Shown in pieces: positions 20,505 to 30,532 of a DNA stretch of 64,000 nucleotides. Below the pieces are notes generated by a model. That model was not told the origin of the DNA. It did not search any database and saw nothing but the letters and a program-made list of their open reading frames with translations. How positions within the stretch are numbered: the stretch's first letter is position 1; every line of letters starts with the position of its first letter. The stretch is from Prorocentrum cordatum (taxonomy: Eukaryota; Sar; Dinophyceae; Prorocentrales; Prorocentraceae): NCBI GenBank assembly GCA_963575745.1, contig CAUYUJ010015282.1, positions 1,745,933 through 1,809,932 of the forward strand. Reading direction: 5' to 3'. The translations under genes were made by a program, and so were the position numbers.

Positions 20505-21795
20505 GGCAACCCCAGTTTCTGGGTGGCCCTGGGGCGCAGACCTCGAAATTACGAGTCTTCGACATTCCTTTGAGTTCCGCGGGAGATGTACAAGTCAAGG
20601 TCATGCATTGCCTGCCGTGGTCCAGGAGCGCGGCAGGGGGAATAAATTGACCCCTGGTTCTCTTCGCTGACCAGGCGTCCTCCCCCCAGAGGCCCCCGAA
20701 CCCTTGACCAGGATGGGGGGTAATTTGGAAAAAGAAGTGGTTCCATAAGGGCCCACGGGTGCCAGTAAAGTCTGAGAGCCCTGTCCAGCGCGGGCCTTGC
20801 GGCAGCCTGGGCCCGCTGGACTAAGGGCCGAGTGTACATTGCGGCTTAGGTCTTGAATCACGATCAAGCATAGCGTGCGATTCCGACGCGGACAGTTGGA
20901 CCCGACCGTTCGCAGAAAATCGTACAGTGGTGCCGCGACGTCCTTCTCTTTCCCGATACCTTTGCGCCGTCAACTGCTGCGGCCGTCACCTAGAATTTAT
21001 GCATGTCTGCAGCCCCACCCGCATTGAGAACCTTGACCCTGCGAGCACGCTACTCCAATTTATTACGCGGCCGAACAGGGCCCAAGTTGCGCACGGGGTG
21101 GAGCGGCGCTCCCGAAGACAATACTTTCCCGCAAGTGGGGGGTTCCAGCAGTGCACCCATTTGGGCCCGCATGGTGTTCCAACGCTGTGGCAAGCAAACT
21201 CCAGACGCTTCCGGCCTTGACCACATGATATGGCGCGGGAGGTTGTTTCACACACACACACACCATATCAATGTCGATGAGTATGTTCAGCAAGGTTGGT
21301 GAACCCACCAGCCGAAGAACAAGTTGCACATCATCACGATGGGCACCAGGCACGACATCAAACCGTTGATTGACACGACCGGCAGCTTAAAAGTGTCGGC
21401 CCACATATCGTCAAGGGCCAACGACATAGTCTTATGAATCCAGCTGCCAGCGGCAAGTCCCGCCACCGTGCCAGCCCAGCCTTCGCGGTGGCAGCTGCTG
21501 GCGCGAGGTAAACGGGGTGCCCTGACGCGTGACACCTCGAGCGGCGATCGGTGCACTCATTGCGGCGACGGTTGGAGCAAGCACAGGGAGCCGTCACATG
21601 TGACGCGTCGCTGGATTTGGGGCTTGCTTGGCCTGCCCCAGGGCTCTCTGCGGCGACCGCTCGGGCAACGCCAGCAGGTGTCACATGCGACGCGCCCGCC
21701 GTTTCTAGGCGATCTTGCGCTGCCGCGGTTCACGCATGGAGCGAAGTAGGACGATGAAGCGAGGGGACCACATGCTAAAGACGATGTCCCCGAGC
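20505..21795. other. Intronic sequence, possible degraded LINE body
   Basis: By position this may be the degraded body of the LINE whose tail lies at 20268-20504. No motif is readable. A hydrophobic minus-strand stretch (LMSCLVPIVMMCNLFFGWW, near 21.3-21.4 kb) stands out but has no family match I know. Confidence 0.3.
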
Positions 21796-21796
21796 G

Positions 21797-22335
21797 ACGA
21801 CGATGGTGATGGTGGTGACGATGGGGATGATGATGATGATGATGATGTTGGTGCTGATGATTGTGGTGGTGATCATGGTGATGACAACGACGACGATGAC
21901 CATTTTGATGATGATGCTGTTGATGGTATAGCTGCTGATGATGATGGAGGTGGTGAGAATGATGATGTTGACGATGGCGACGACGACCATGATTGTGATG
22001 GTGGTGGTGGTGCTGGTTGTGAAACGATGATGCTGTGGATGAAGGTGATGATACTGATGATGATGGTCAAGTTGATGCTGATGATGATGGTTATGATGAT
22101 GGCCATGGTGGTGATGGTGATGGTGATGGTCATGGAATGATGATGTTGGTCATGATCAGGATCATAATCACGATGATGCTTGTGCAGGCGATAGCGATGG
22201 TGATGATGAGGATGCGGATGGTAATGGAGGTGCGCATGATGCTGATGCTGATGCCCACGATGCTGATGGCGTTGGCAATGGTGATGGCGGTGATGAGGAA
22301 CTCGAGGATTATGATGGTGATGGTATTGATGACAT
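21797..22335. repeat. Imperfect (GAT)n array, about 540 bp
   Basis: GAT triplets with GGT, GAC and GTT variants on the + strand. It yields Asp-rich, Met-rich and Ile-rich frames, all artefacts of the repeat. Confidence 0.95.
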
Positions 22336-23033
22336 CGTGCGCCGTTTTAAGGCTAAAGTGGACCGTCTTGGAGCATCTTGGGTCGTGTTGGAGGCATCTT
22401 GGCCGCAGGAGCGCGGGGCCGTTGCATTGTGCGAGGGATTGCGGCCCCGAGAGCGAGAACATGCTGTATTTTGCTTGGGGTGTTGCCAGGGGCTGCGGCT
22501 CATGGAAAAGGGCGCGGGGCGGCGTGGCGAGAAGGGGTTGGCCCGTAGAAGATTACAGAGACCTTGCCAGAACAGCACTTGGTATTCTAGCACGCCTCAA
22601 CGTGCCAGGGGGCACGGCGGCGGATACGCGACGACCATCGTTGCGAACGAAAGCCAGACCAGGGTGCCAAGGTCAGGACGGTTTCGTTGTTGTGCAATGC
22701 CGTTCAAACCCAGGTTCCGACGACTGGAGTAAGTACATGGATTTAGTCCGAAGAAGTGCTCAGAGAGGTGCAGCTAAGCAGCGCGGCCCCACAAGACCCT
22801 GGCCGATGTCTCGTTGTAGTCAGACATGTCGCATGACATCCCAGCAGCGCGCAAAGGGGTGCCACCGTGCATCGGGATGCTCTGCCATCGCTCTGAGTGG
22901 GCGCGTTTTTGGGCGGGCCAGGGCAAGAGACCCGCGTGCCGACTTCCTCGCCCGTGGCACGGGTCAGTGCATTCTCACATACAGTGGATACAACGATTTG
23001 CGTTGACCGATACAAGGGCATATCAAGGCTTGC
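22336..23033. other. Intronic sequence before the DIRS-like element
   Basis: No gene or repeat identified. The + strand frame entering the element from 22826 is open but shows no motif before the element border. Confidence 0.4.
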
Positions 23034-23077
23034 ACGCAGTTTATTCAGATCGGGAGGAGTTGGTTCCGAAGGCGTCC
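23034..23077. repeat. Left terminal direct repeat of DIRS-like element
   Basis: ACGCAGTTTATTCAGATC followed by GGGAGGAGTTGGTTCCGAAG; it recurs at 29682-29725 with a few mismatches. Split or direct terminal repeats are usual in DIRS-like elements, which circularise and integrate by tyrosine recombinase. Confidence 0.75.
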
Positions 23078-23089
23078 TGGTTCAGGCCA

Positions 23090-24530
23090 ATGCAATCCGC
23101 CCAGGTCCCGTGGGCGGCGGCGGCCATCGCGGGGCTGACCTGGATCTCTCTGGCGCTGCGGCCGCAGGCCGCGCTCCCGATCGCGGCCCCTGAGCCGCGG
23201 GCGACGCGCGAGCTCGCCTGCTCGTGCGAGGAGGAGCTGCGAGAGCTCCTGCGGGCTCGGGGCGAGCTGGAGCGGTTCCGGCTCTGCGCGCTGGCCTTGC
23301 TCGCCGCCTGCGCGGCGCTGGTGGTCTGCGCGGCGGCGCTCGCGCTGCTGGCGGCAGGCCGCCGCTGCTGCGCGGGCGGGGCGCGGGCCGCGGTTCGGCG
23401 GCGCGACGTCGCGCGGGTGGCGCCGCAGGCCGCCCTGCCCAGCCCCGAACTCCTCTCGCAGCTCGCGGCTCGCGAGGTTCGGCGGGCGCGATGGCTGCCG
23501 CCGTCGTCGACGTCGAGCGGGCCCTGGCGATGGTGCTGATGCGGGGCCCCACTCGCCCCGCCCGCGCGTGGCGCCACCTCATCCTGTCGCGGCGGCTGCG
23601 CGATGCGGCGTGGCTGGCCACCTCGGCGTCGGAGGCGGTCGAGAGCGTGGATCTCTCGACGGTGTCACTGGTGGCGCTGGCCCCAGGGGCCGCGGTGGCC
23701 GCGGGCCAGGCCGGGGGCTGCCTGATGTGCGACGATACGGCCATCGCTAGGCTGCCCGCCCTCCACGCGCAGGCCGCGCGGCTGGCTGCTGTGCTGGGCG
23801 CCCCCTCGCCCGACTCGCCCGCGGGCGCCGCCTCCTCGAGCCGGCGCGTCGCGGACACTTCGGCCGTCGAGTTCGGCGAGGGAATGGCCGGCGACATTGT
23901 GGGCAGCGCCACCACCGGGGTGACGCGTGGCTCGGTCGGGCTCGCGCTGGTGGGCCATCCGGGCCGCTGGCTCGCCATCGAGCTGGCGCCGCGCGCGGAG
24001 GTCGCGGCCCGGCAGCTGGACAGGCACTTTGGCGCGGGGCGCGACGCCAGGATCGCGGCTCCGCCCGCGTCCGACTCAGCGGCGGGCATGCACCAGCTCG
24101 GCAGCTAGGGCTGACGGCCGCCGCGTATCGCGCCAACTGGGTGCGAGCGTCGGGCGTGCACAGCGAGGGCGCCGTGGCCTGGGAGCACAAGCTGCGCTGC
24201 CAGGTGCTCGGGCTGGCGGTGGGGCACGACGGGCTGGGCCCCACCAGCTGTGCCTCGCTCGAGCTCGCGGCGCGGCGCGTGGCCCAGATCGAGCGGGCTG
24301 TGAAGGTGAACCCCAAGGCGCCCAGCTTCGAGGGCCTGCGTCGGATGATCGAGCACGTGCAGGACGAGCAGGGCGGCGTGCAGACGCGGGAGTTCACCGC
24401 CCACGTGGCGCAGCAGGCCGAGAGCGAGGCTCGCATCTTGAAGCAGAACCGCTTGCTGCGCGAGGAGCTGGAGGCCAAGCGGAAGGACAAGGACAATAAC
24501 AAGGACAGGGCCAAGGACAAGGACAACTAG
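23090..24530 (+). pseudogene. DIRS-like ORF1 (Gag-like) with N-terminal hydrophobic helix
   Basis: Translation likely starts at the ATG at 23090, just inside the left terminal repeat. Residues about 45-85 contain CSCEEELRELLRARGELERF followed by an Ala/Leu-rich hydrophobic segment long enough to cross a membrane, then CC. After a frameshift near 23.49 kb the + strand continues with VDVERALAMVLMRG and later RWLAIELAPRAEVAARQLDRHF. A second frameshift near 24.1 kb leads to AYRANWVRASGVHSEG, KVNPKAPSFEGLRRMIEHV and a Lys/Asp-rich tail (ending 24530). I recall similar ORF1 proteins in dinoflagellate elements; the molecular role is presumed Gag-like. Confidence 0.55.
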
Positions 24531-24706
24531 GGCCAGGGCGCGGCCCCGCCGGCGCGTGGCCCCAGCGGCCGGCGGGTCTTTCTCTTCGGGGCACTCCACC
24601 GCTCCCTTGCACGACTACGGGGGCGGAGACTCCGCTGCAGCAGCAGCCGATCTCGAGACTGGGGCAAGGCAAGAACCTACAGGAGCAGGTCCTCAGCGAT
24701 TATGGC

Positions 24707-26910
24707 GTGGCGCTCTCCGCCCTGTCTCGGGCGCAACCTCGACGTCCCCTTCTACGCGGGCTTCGAGGCAGTGAACTCGACTTTCTGGTATGTTCAGCTT
24801 GGCAGCGCCGAGCTTTGATGCGTGCTCGCGCGGCCCTCGCCCCCATGCTCCAGGAGCCGCCGCAGGAGACTGAGGCTGGTGCGTTGTCCGACCTCCTCCA
24901 CCCTGACGACTTATACGCTCTGACTGGCGGTGCCGCGCAGGGCGCCTATGACCTCTCTCGCCCGCGGGTGGCCCGCGGGGATCTGCGCCCAAAGGAGGTG
25001 GACGACATCGCGCCCTCCGAGGCGGCAGTCTTCATCCGCGACCCCGCGACCTATATTCTCAAGACTGATGCTGAGCTGGCGGCCGATGTGGGCGCCGGCA
25101 CTCTCCGTGGCAAGCCGTGCTGGGATCCCGTCCTCAAGGGATCGCGTCGGAACATGGTCGACTCCTTGGGGGCGCTGCACTCCGGAGGGCTCCTCACCTG
25201 GCGCCGGCGCACGCGCAGCCGTGTCGGGTGTTTCTCGTGAAGAAGGATGGCATGCTGCGTCTGGTGCTGGACGCGCGCTGGACCAACCGCGCGCGCAGGA
25301 AGGCGCCGCTATCACGTTTGGCGGCCCCGAGTGCACTGGCGAGGCTGTCCGCTTCGCGCGAGGCCCTGACGCTGGAGGAGGCCGAGCTGCGGGCCGCAGG
25401 CGTGTCCGTTGCTGCCGACGACGCAGGTGCGGACCACGAGCTTTGCGGCTTCAGCGTCGACCTCACCGACGGCTTCTACCAGTTCGAGAGCGAGCGGATG
25501 GCGAGCTACTTTGGTCTGGACTTCATGCTCTCCGTCGACGAGATCGAGGCCGTGTTCGTGATCGTTTTGCGCGACATCTTCGACGAGCTGGAGAGCGGGC
25601 TTAGCCCGGTCTCCCCACACGAGCGCCTCGAGGCGTGCTTTCTCGGCATGGCGATGGGTTGGAGCTGGGCGCTCTAATTCTGCAGCGAGACGATCAGCGA
25701 CGTCATGCGGCGCGCGCTCGAGACGCACGGGCTCCCACACACGCTTGTGGGGGACCGCCAATATCCGGCCGCCCTCCATCCCTGGGCACCCGCCATGGCC
25801 CCCTACGCCGACAACGTGAATATGTTGGCACATGGGGCGGATCACGGCCGGGCTATCTTCAAGACCTTGGTGGAGGGGCTCGAGGCGCGCGGCTTGGTGC
25901 TGCGAGACCATGTGGACGCTCCCCGCTTCGAGCTTCTGGGCATAATGCTGGACGGTCCCGCTCAACGCCGACGACGCACTTCGAGGCGTAGCTGGCGACT
26001 CTGGTTGGCCCTGGGTCATGTACTTCGGTCGCGACGGTGCTCGGGCGACGGTCTTCGAGTCTTGCTCGGCCACCTCTGCTATCACTTCGGCCTCAGACCC
26101 GCCTGTCTCAGCTGCTTGCAGAGCGTCTACCGCTTCGCGTTCGACCACCTGGGCCAGGTCAAGGTGGTGCCCGCCGAGGTGTGGGATGAGCTGTGGGTGC
26201 GTCGCGCCCTCGTGCTCTTCGTCGACGTCAACCTGGACCGCGGTTTCTACCATCGCGTCTTCTGCTCGGACTCCTCGGGCGGCGGGCGCGGCGGCTTCGC
26301 GCTCCACGAGACGCCGGCCAGCGCCGTGGAGGTAGCTGGGCTCGGCCGCTGGAAGGAGCGCTGGCGGTTTCGCGAGGTGCTCCGGGCCGACTCCAGGGAG
26401 CCCGGCTCCGTGCCCAGCCTTGCGGCGGCGGTGGCGGCTGAGCCAGGCGCCGAGCGGGCTGACGTCTTCGCTGGCCCAGCGCAGAGCGATTCGCGGCGGC
26501 CCGACGCGTTGCTGGGCGTAGTGGAGCGCTCGCGCCGCGAGGTCGCAACCAGGATGGAACCCCGAGCGTCTCGCGCTTGATCACCCATCCCTGTCGGTGG
26601 CGACTCGTGCTGGCTGGAGCGTGGAGCGGCTTCAGCGTGACGCTGCCGATCCACGTCCTGGAGTGCCGCGCGTCGCTCATGGGCCTCCAACGGACCGCCG
26701 TCTCGACCGCCGCGGGGGACACGGTGGTGGCCTCGCTAGGGGGCAACATGGCGGACGTGCTGTCGACGGAGCGCGGGCGGGCCTCGGACTTTGGCTTCAA
26801 CGCGCTGTGCCGGCAGTCCTGTGCGTGGCAGCTCGCGGCTGGGCTCGACTGGCGGCGCCGCTACATCGAGTCCTCTCGGCGTGTCTCGGACCGCGACTCG
26901 CGCCGAGCTC
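24707..26910 (+). pseudogene. DIRS-like reverse transcriptase and RNase H (frameshifts, one stop)
   Basis: RT motifs: CRVFLVKKDGMLRLVLDAR (fingers, about 25.22-25.28 kb), SVDLTDGFYQF (motif A, Asp 25459-25461), LGMAMGWSWAL (motif B, 25.65 kb), and YADNVNMLA (motif C, 25804-25830, Y-A-D-N rather than Y-x-D-D). A TAA at 25675-25677 interrupts the frame directly after motif B, and the same frame then continues. RNase H begins with VFCSDSSGGGRGGFAL (about 26.26 kb). After a frame change near 26.57 kb it continues with HVLECRASLMGL, GGNMADVLSTERGRA (where an Asp would be expected at the first G-G position) and YIESSRRVSDRDSRR. The N-terminal part (24707-25240) is in another frame and carries APSEAAVFIRDPATY. 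Confidence 0.75.
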
Positions 26911-27098
26911 ATCCCGGGGAGCTGCAGCCTGGCGACATCTTCATCCCCTCGGCCAAGCAGCGCAGCATGGATTGGCAGCGTTGCGCCGCGGTGGCTGGCC
27001 AGCTACAGGCTCGCAGTCGGCCGCGGCCCGTCGCGAGCCCGCCGCCGCCTCCATCGCAGCAGGCGTCCGGCGGCAGTGGGGTCGACCGCGCCGACCGG

Positions 27099-27800
27099 GT
27101 GGCGGCCCCCCCCGCACGTCGTTTCTTTTCGGAGTTGTTCGCTGGGCGCGGCTCTCTCAGCGGGCGGCTCATTCAGGCAGGTCTTGCGGTCGCCTGCCCC
27201 TTCGAGAAAAACGACGGTGCCCACCTCGACCTCTTGGGCCCCGGAGTGATCAGCCTGGTGCTCCAGAGGGTCTCACCGGGCCGCGTCTGGAACGTTCACT
27301 TCGGCACCCCATGCACGTGGGCGTCGAGGGCAAGATCTACGGGGACTACGCATTCTGTGGCGGCCGTCTTGGGGCGCGAGTGCGCGGGCGTCTCGGCGAG
27401 GTTCTCGAAGGCAATCAAAAGGGCATCTCGGAGGCACACGATATACATTACGGTCGAGAGCCCGGTTTCTTCAGCTCTGTGGGACTGGGATCATATGGCC
27501 TCTGTCCTCAAGTCCCTCAATGCCAAGTTCGTCTCGTTCGATACGTGTAGGTTTGGGCCCCCCTACAAGAAGCCCACGAGGTTTGCCTTCACGCTCCCTA
27601 AGCTGGATGAGTTCCTCGATCTTCCGTGCACGTGCTCGGGGCCTCATTTGATCCCGCAGGGCAAGGTCACGATCCCGTGCGCTGGCAAGTCTCGCAGCGT
27701 GTGGCTCACAGAGCTGGCTGGGAAGTACCCCCCACGTCTCTGTGCGGCCGTCGCGCAGTGTGCGCGGCGATCGGCGCCCGCCCTCGCGACTCTCGGCCAT
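27099..27800 (+). CDS. DIRS-like element methyltransferase-like domain
   Basis: Continues the frame of the RNase H, so it is part of the same polyprotein. Motifs in order: FSELFAGRGSLSGRLIQAG (SAM-binding loop, 27126-27182), HFGTPCTWAS with the Pro-Cys at 27309-27314 (equivalent to the catalytic PC of C5-cytosine methyltransferases), ITVESPVSS (E-S-P for E-N-P, 27456-27464), FDTCRFGPPYKKPTRF (27537 on), a C-x-C-x3-H cluster, and AGKYPPRLCAAVAQCA. This makes a minimal C5-methyltransferase-like fold without an obvious target-recognition domain. Methyltransferase domains are known in DIRS elements, often of the Dam type; a cytosine-type one is my reading. The frame stays open to 29273, but that extension only shadows the recombinase. 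Confidence 0.65.
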
Positions 27801-29313
27801 GGCGCACCCGCCTGGCGCTGGACAGCCGTGGAGGCCGTCGTCCGAGCCCAGCGGCCGCTCCCCAGGCTACGTCCGCTTCGATGCCCGGCCAGAATGGTTT
27901 TTGGCTGGGAGCGGGCTACTGGCCCCCGGGGCGCACGCTGCCCCCCCGGATGGGCCCATGTCGGCCCCGGCTGCTGGAACTCCGAGGCCGACCAAGCGAG
28001 GCTCCGAGGCGATCGGCGTCGAGGCCGAGCCGCCCGCGTTTGCCCCGAAGGTCAAGCGAGTCTTGCAGCCGACGTCGAAGCGCGTGGCCAGGCCCGCCGC
28101 CGCCGCTCCGCTCTCGGTGACCGACGCTGCGCTCGCGGCGGTGCCGGGGGCGTCCGAGCGCTCGCGCAGGCCAGCCGCGGCGAACGTGCCCTCGCCGAAG
28201 GCGGCGACCAGGATCGCTCGCAGGCAGGTCGTGGACGCGGCCGGACCGAGCCTGATGATCTCGGACCTCGCGCAGGTGGAGGCGCGCTCGGTGTCGGACG
28301 AGACCAGGAAGTCGGACAAGTCGCGCGCCCACGCGTTCGCCAAGTTCGAGCTCTACGCGTTGCAGGCAGGCCACCGGAGGGAGGCGCTCGACAACCACGA
28401 CACCCTGGACCAGGTCGCGGCGGAGTACATCAACGACGAGATATACTTGAAGGGCGCGGACGCGTCGGCGCCGCGCGTGCTGACGTGCGCCATCATCTTC
28501 GCCAAGAGCCTGGCCAAGGGCAGCTTGCCCCGCAGCCGCCGCGCCATCAAGGGCTTCTTGAAGGACGAGCCGCCGACGTCGGAGGATCCGTGCCCCGTCG
28601 AGGCCGCCGCCATCCTGGCCGAGGACCTCTTCGAGCGCGGCGACCCGATCGCCGTCGAGTCGGGCCTCGCCTTCTCGATGCAGTTCGATGCCTTCCTGCG
28701 GCCCGGGGAGGCGCTGAAGCTCAAGAAGGAGGACGCGGTGCTCCCGTCGGCCGCCGGGCACAAGGAGACCTGCGTCATCGCCGCCCAGCAGGCGCAGAAG
28801 GGCCAGGCTCCGACACGCACGGCGAAGTCAGGCGAGCACGACGACACCGCGGTCGCCGGCCTGCCCGGCCTCGGGCTCAGCTTCGTGCCGACGGTGCTGC
28901 AGCACCTCCACAAACCCACGAAGAAGGGGGAGCTCCTCTTCGAGTCCCTCAGCCTGGCCCGCTACGAAATGGAGCTCAAGGCGGCGGTGGCCAGGTGTCG
29001 CCTCGACCGCCTGGGGATCACCCCCCGCAGCGCCCGCCGCGGTGGGCCCAGCACGGCCGCCAACCGGAACCTTCTCTCGCTCGGAGAAATCAAGAAGCGC
29101 GGGCGTTGGTTGACCAGCAAGAGCGTGGCGCGCTACGAGAAGAAGGGCAAGCTGCTGCGCCAGATCTCGCTGACGGGCGCGAGGGATGTCGCCCTTGGTG
29201 CAGCTCTGCTCGAGGTCAAGCGAGGCTCGACAGCTTCGACGATCGGCTCGCACGCAGTGCGCATGGCGGCTAACATCGTGAGGATCCGCCGTGGTCAGCC
29301 GCTGCGCGACTAA
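27799..29313 (+). CDS. DIRS-like tyrosine recombinase
   Basis: An intact + strand frame of up to 523 codons; the ATG at 27799 is a likely start, overlapping the methyltransferase end in another frame, as DIRS recombinases do. The N-terminal 150 residues are a Pro/Ala/Arg-rich linker. A SAM-like core-binding region follows (ARSVSDETRKSDKSRAHAF...). Catalytic boxes: Arg in FDAFLRPGEAL (28699-28701), a Lys candidate in AQKGQ (28798-28800), Arg in RSARRGGP (29035-29037), Trp in KKRGRW (29107-29109) and the nucleophile Tyr in SVARYEKKGK (29134-29136). The residue usually His in the second box (H-x-x-R) reads Arg here (29026-29028). The gene ends about 370 bp before the right terminal repeat. It would catalyse integration of circular cDNA. 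Confidence 0.75.
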   Translation: MAHPPGAGQPWRPSSEPSGRSPGYVRFDARPEWFLAGSGLLAPGAHAAPPDGPMSAPAAGTPRPTKRGSEAIGVEAEPPAFAPKVKRVLQPTSKRVARPAAAAPLSVTDAALAAVPGASERSRRPAAANVPSPKAATRIARRQVVDAAGPSLMISDLAQVEARSVSDETRKSDKSRAHAFAKFELYALQAGHRREALDNHDTLDQVAAEYINDEIYLKGADASAPRVLTCAIIFAKSLAKGSLPRSRRAIKGFLKDEPPTSEDPCPVEAAAILAEDLFERGDPIAVESGLAFSMQFDAFLRPGEALKLKKEDAVLPSAAGHKETCVIAAQQAQKGQAPTRTAKSGEHDDTAVAGLPGLGLSFVPTVLQHLHKPTKKGELLFESLSLARYEMELKAAVARCRLDRLGITPRSARRGGPSTAANRNLLSLGEIKKRGRWLTSKSVARYEKKGKLLRQISLTGARDVALGAALLEVKRGSTASTIGSHAVRMAANIVRIRRGQPLRD

Positions 29314-29475
29314 GGCCTGATAGCATTATGCTGGTCCTCGGTCCAATCATGCTGATGCCTCGAGTTAGCCGTCTGATGGCCTGGTTTTGGAAAAGGATTG
29401 CGCGGCTTGTCCCAATGCCCACCCACCCTGGCGACAAGACCAATAGGTTGGCAGTTTGGCAGGATTTCTTTCGCG

Positions 29476-30007
29476 CTGTTTTTCTGTTTGTGATGCTGGA
29501 TCTGATGCGATCCCGCTCAATGTGGATTCCTCGGCGCGTCGCCGAGCCTTGAGTCACAAAGATTGGTGCCCTTCGCTCTGCGTCTTTCTCTTTTCGTTTT
29601 GGGCTCATCTTTGTGGCTATGCGCCTGTTCCGCCAGCATTCGCAATGTCCCCGCTAGCGTAGATAATAATTTCCAGCTCGTACGCAGTTTATTCAGAGCA
29701 GGAGGGGTTGGTTCCGAAGGCGCCCAGCCCGCCCTCCCCTTTCGCCTTTGAACCGATCGCGCTGCTCTGTTGTATCTAGCTGTGCTGGCAGAATTTCTCT
29801 CTCGCTCGAGTTGTTTTTCCTGTTTGTGCTGCTGGATCTGATGCGACCCCGCTCAATGTGGATTCCTCGGCGCGTCGCCGAGCCTTGAGTCACAGAGATT
29901 GGTGCCCTTCGCTCTGCGTCTTTCTCTCTTCGTCCTGGGCTTACCTTTGTGGCTATGCGCCTGTTCCGCCAGCATCCGTAATGTTCCCGCTAGCGTAGAG
30001 AATAGCT
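29476..30007. repeat. Direct duplication of about 195 bp with internal hairpin
   Basis: 29476-29669 recurs at 29812-30007, offset 336 bp, with about 10 differences by eye. Each copy contains CTCGGCG-CGT-CGCCGAG (29530-29546 and 29866-29882), a perfect 7-bp stem with a 3-base loop. The right terminal repeat of the DIRS-like element (29682) lies between the copies, so the left copy is inside the element and the right copy is outside, or belongs to a second adjoining terminus. Confidence 0.85.
29682..29725. repeat. Right terminal direct repeat of DIRS-like element
   Basis: ACGCAGTTTATTCAGAGC followed by AGGAGGGGTTGGTTCCGAAG; the partner of 23034-23077, with about five mismatches in 44 bp. Confidence 0.75.
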
Positions 30008-30109
30008 CTTGTTTCCCAACACTCTTATGTTGGGTTCTCGTATTGAACAGAGCATTGCGGTCGCATATGTTTTCTTTCTTCCACCGTCCTCTTGCCGCCC
30101 TCTTGCGCT

Positions 30110-30532
30110 GCTCCCTGGGTGGCTGCGAACTGCGCAACTATAGCCACTGTCGTGGGTTCGCTGTGAGGCACGGCGGGGTAGGGGGGTAAACGGACCCAGA
30201 CTAGACGTCGCAGCTCCCTGGCTGGGCTGCGACTTGCGTAGCCGTCACCATGTTCGCGGGTCTTTGAGAGTTCCAGCGGGATCGGGGGCCACGCGGATCC
30301 AGCCGGGACCTCGCAGTTCCTTGGGCGGACTGCAAGTTGGCATGGCAATTGTCACCACGTTCGTGGGTTTCCGGGAGGCACGGCGGAGTAGTGGAGTACA
30401 CGGACCCAGATTAGACCTCGCAGCTCCCTGGGGGAGGCGCTGTGAACCGCGCAACTGTAGCCATTTCCGTGGGCTCCTGGGAGGCATGGCGGAGTTGAGG
30501 AGTAAACGGACCCAGATTAGACCAGCCTCTGC
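30110..30532. repeat. Four tandem units of about 103-107 bp
   Basis: Units begin at about 30110, 30213, 30316 and 30423 with GCTCCCTGGG-like sequence and end with CGGACCCAGATTAGACCTCG. The second and third units are the most diverged. Function unknown; no open frame is shared among them. Confidence 0.85.

Larger units (their letters stand above)
23034..29725 (+). mobile_element. DIRS-like retrotransposon, near full length
   Basis: The + strand carries, in order, an ORF1, reverse transcriptase, RNase H, a C5-methyltransferase-like domain and a tyrosine recombinase, which is the combination expected of a DIRS-type element (YR retrotransposon). A direct repeat of about 44 bp sits at both edges (23034-23077 and 29682-29725). 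There is no integrase or LTR pair. Damage seen: one frameshift in ORF1 (near 23.5 kb) and another near 24.1 kb, one near 25.2 kb, a TAA at 25675, and a frame change at about 26.57 kb. The copy is therefore dead but fairly recent. Confidence 0.8.

Noticed and set aside
22035-23006. 323-codon + strand frame
   Set aside because: Its first third is GAT-array translation and the rest has no motif; it stops before the DIRS-like ORF1.
27800-29273. Long extension of the methyltransferase frame (to 898 codons)
   Set aside because: It has no motifs and overlaps the tyrosine recombinase, whose catalytic residues fall in the other frame; it is a GC-driven shadow.
30460-30492. Sequence resembling the dinoflagellate spliced leader (GTAGCCATTT...)
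   Set aside because: Only about ten bases match before it diverges, and it lies within a 105-bp tandem unit, so chance similarity is more likely.
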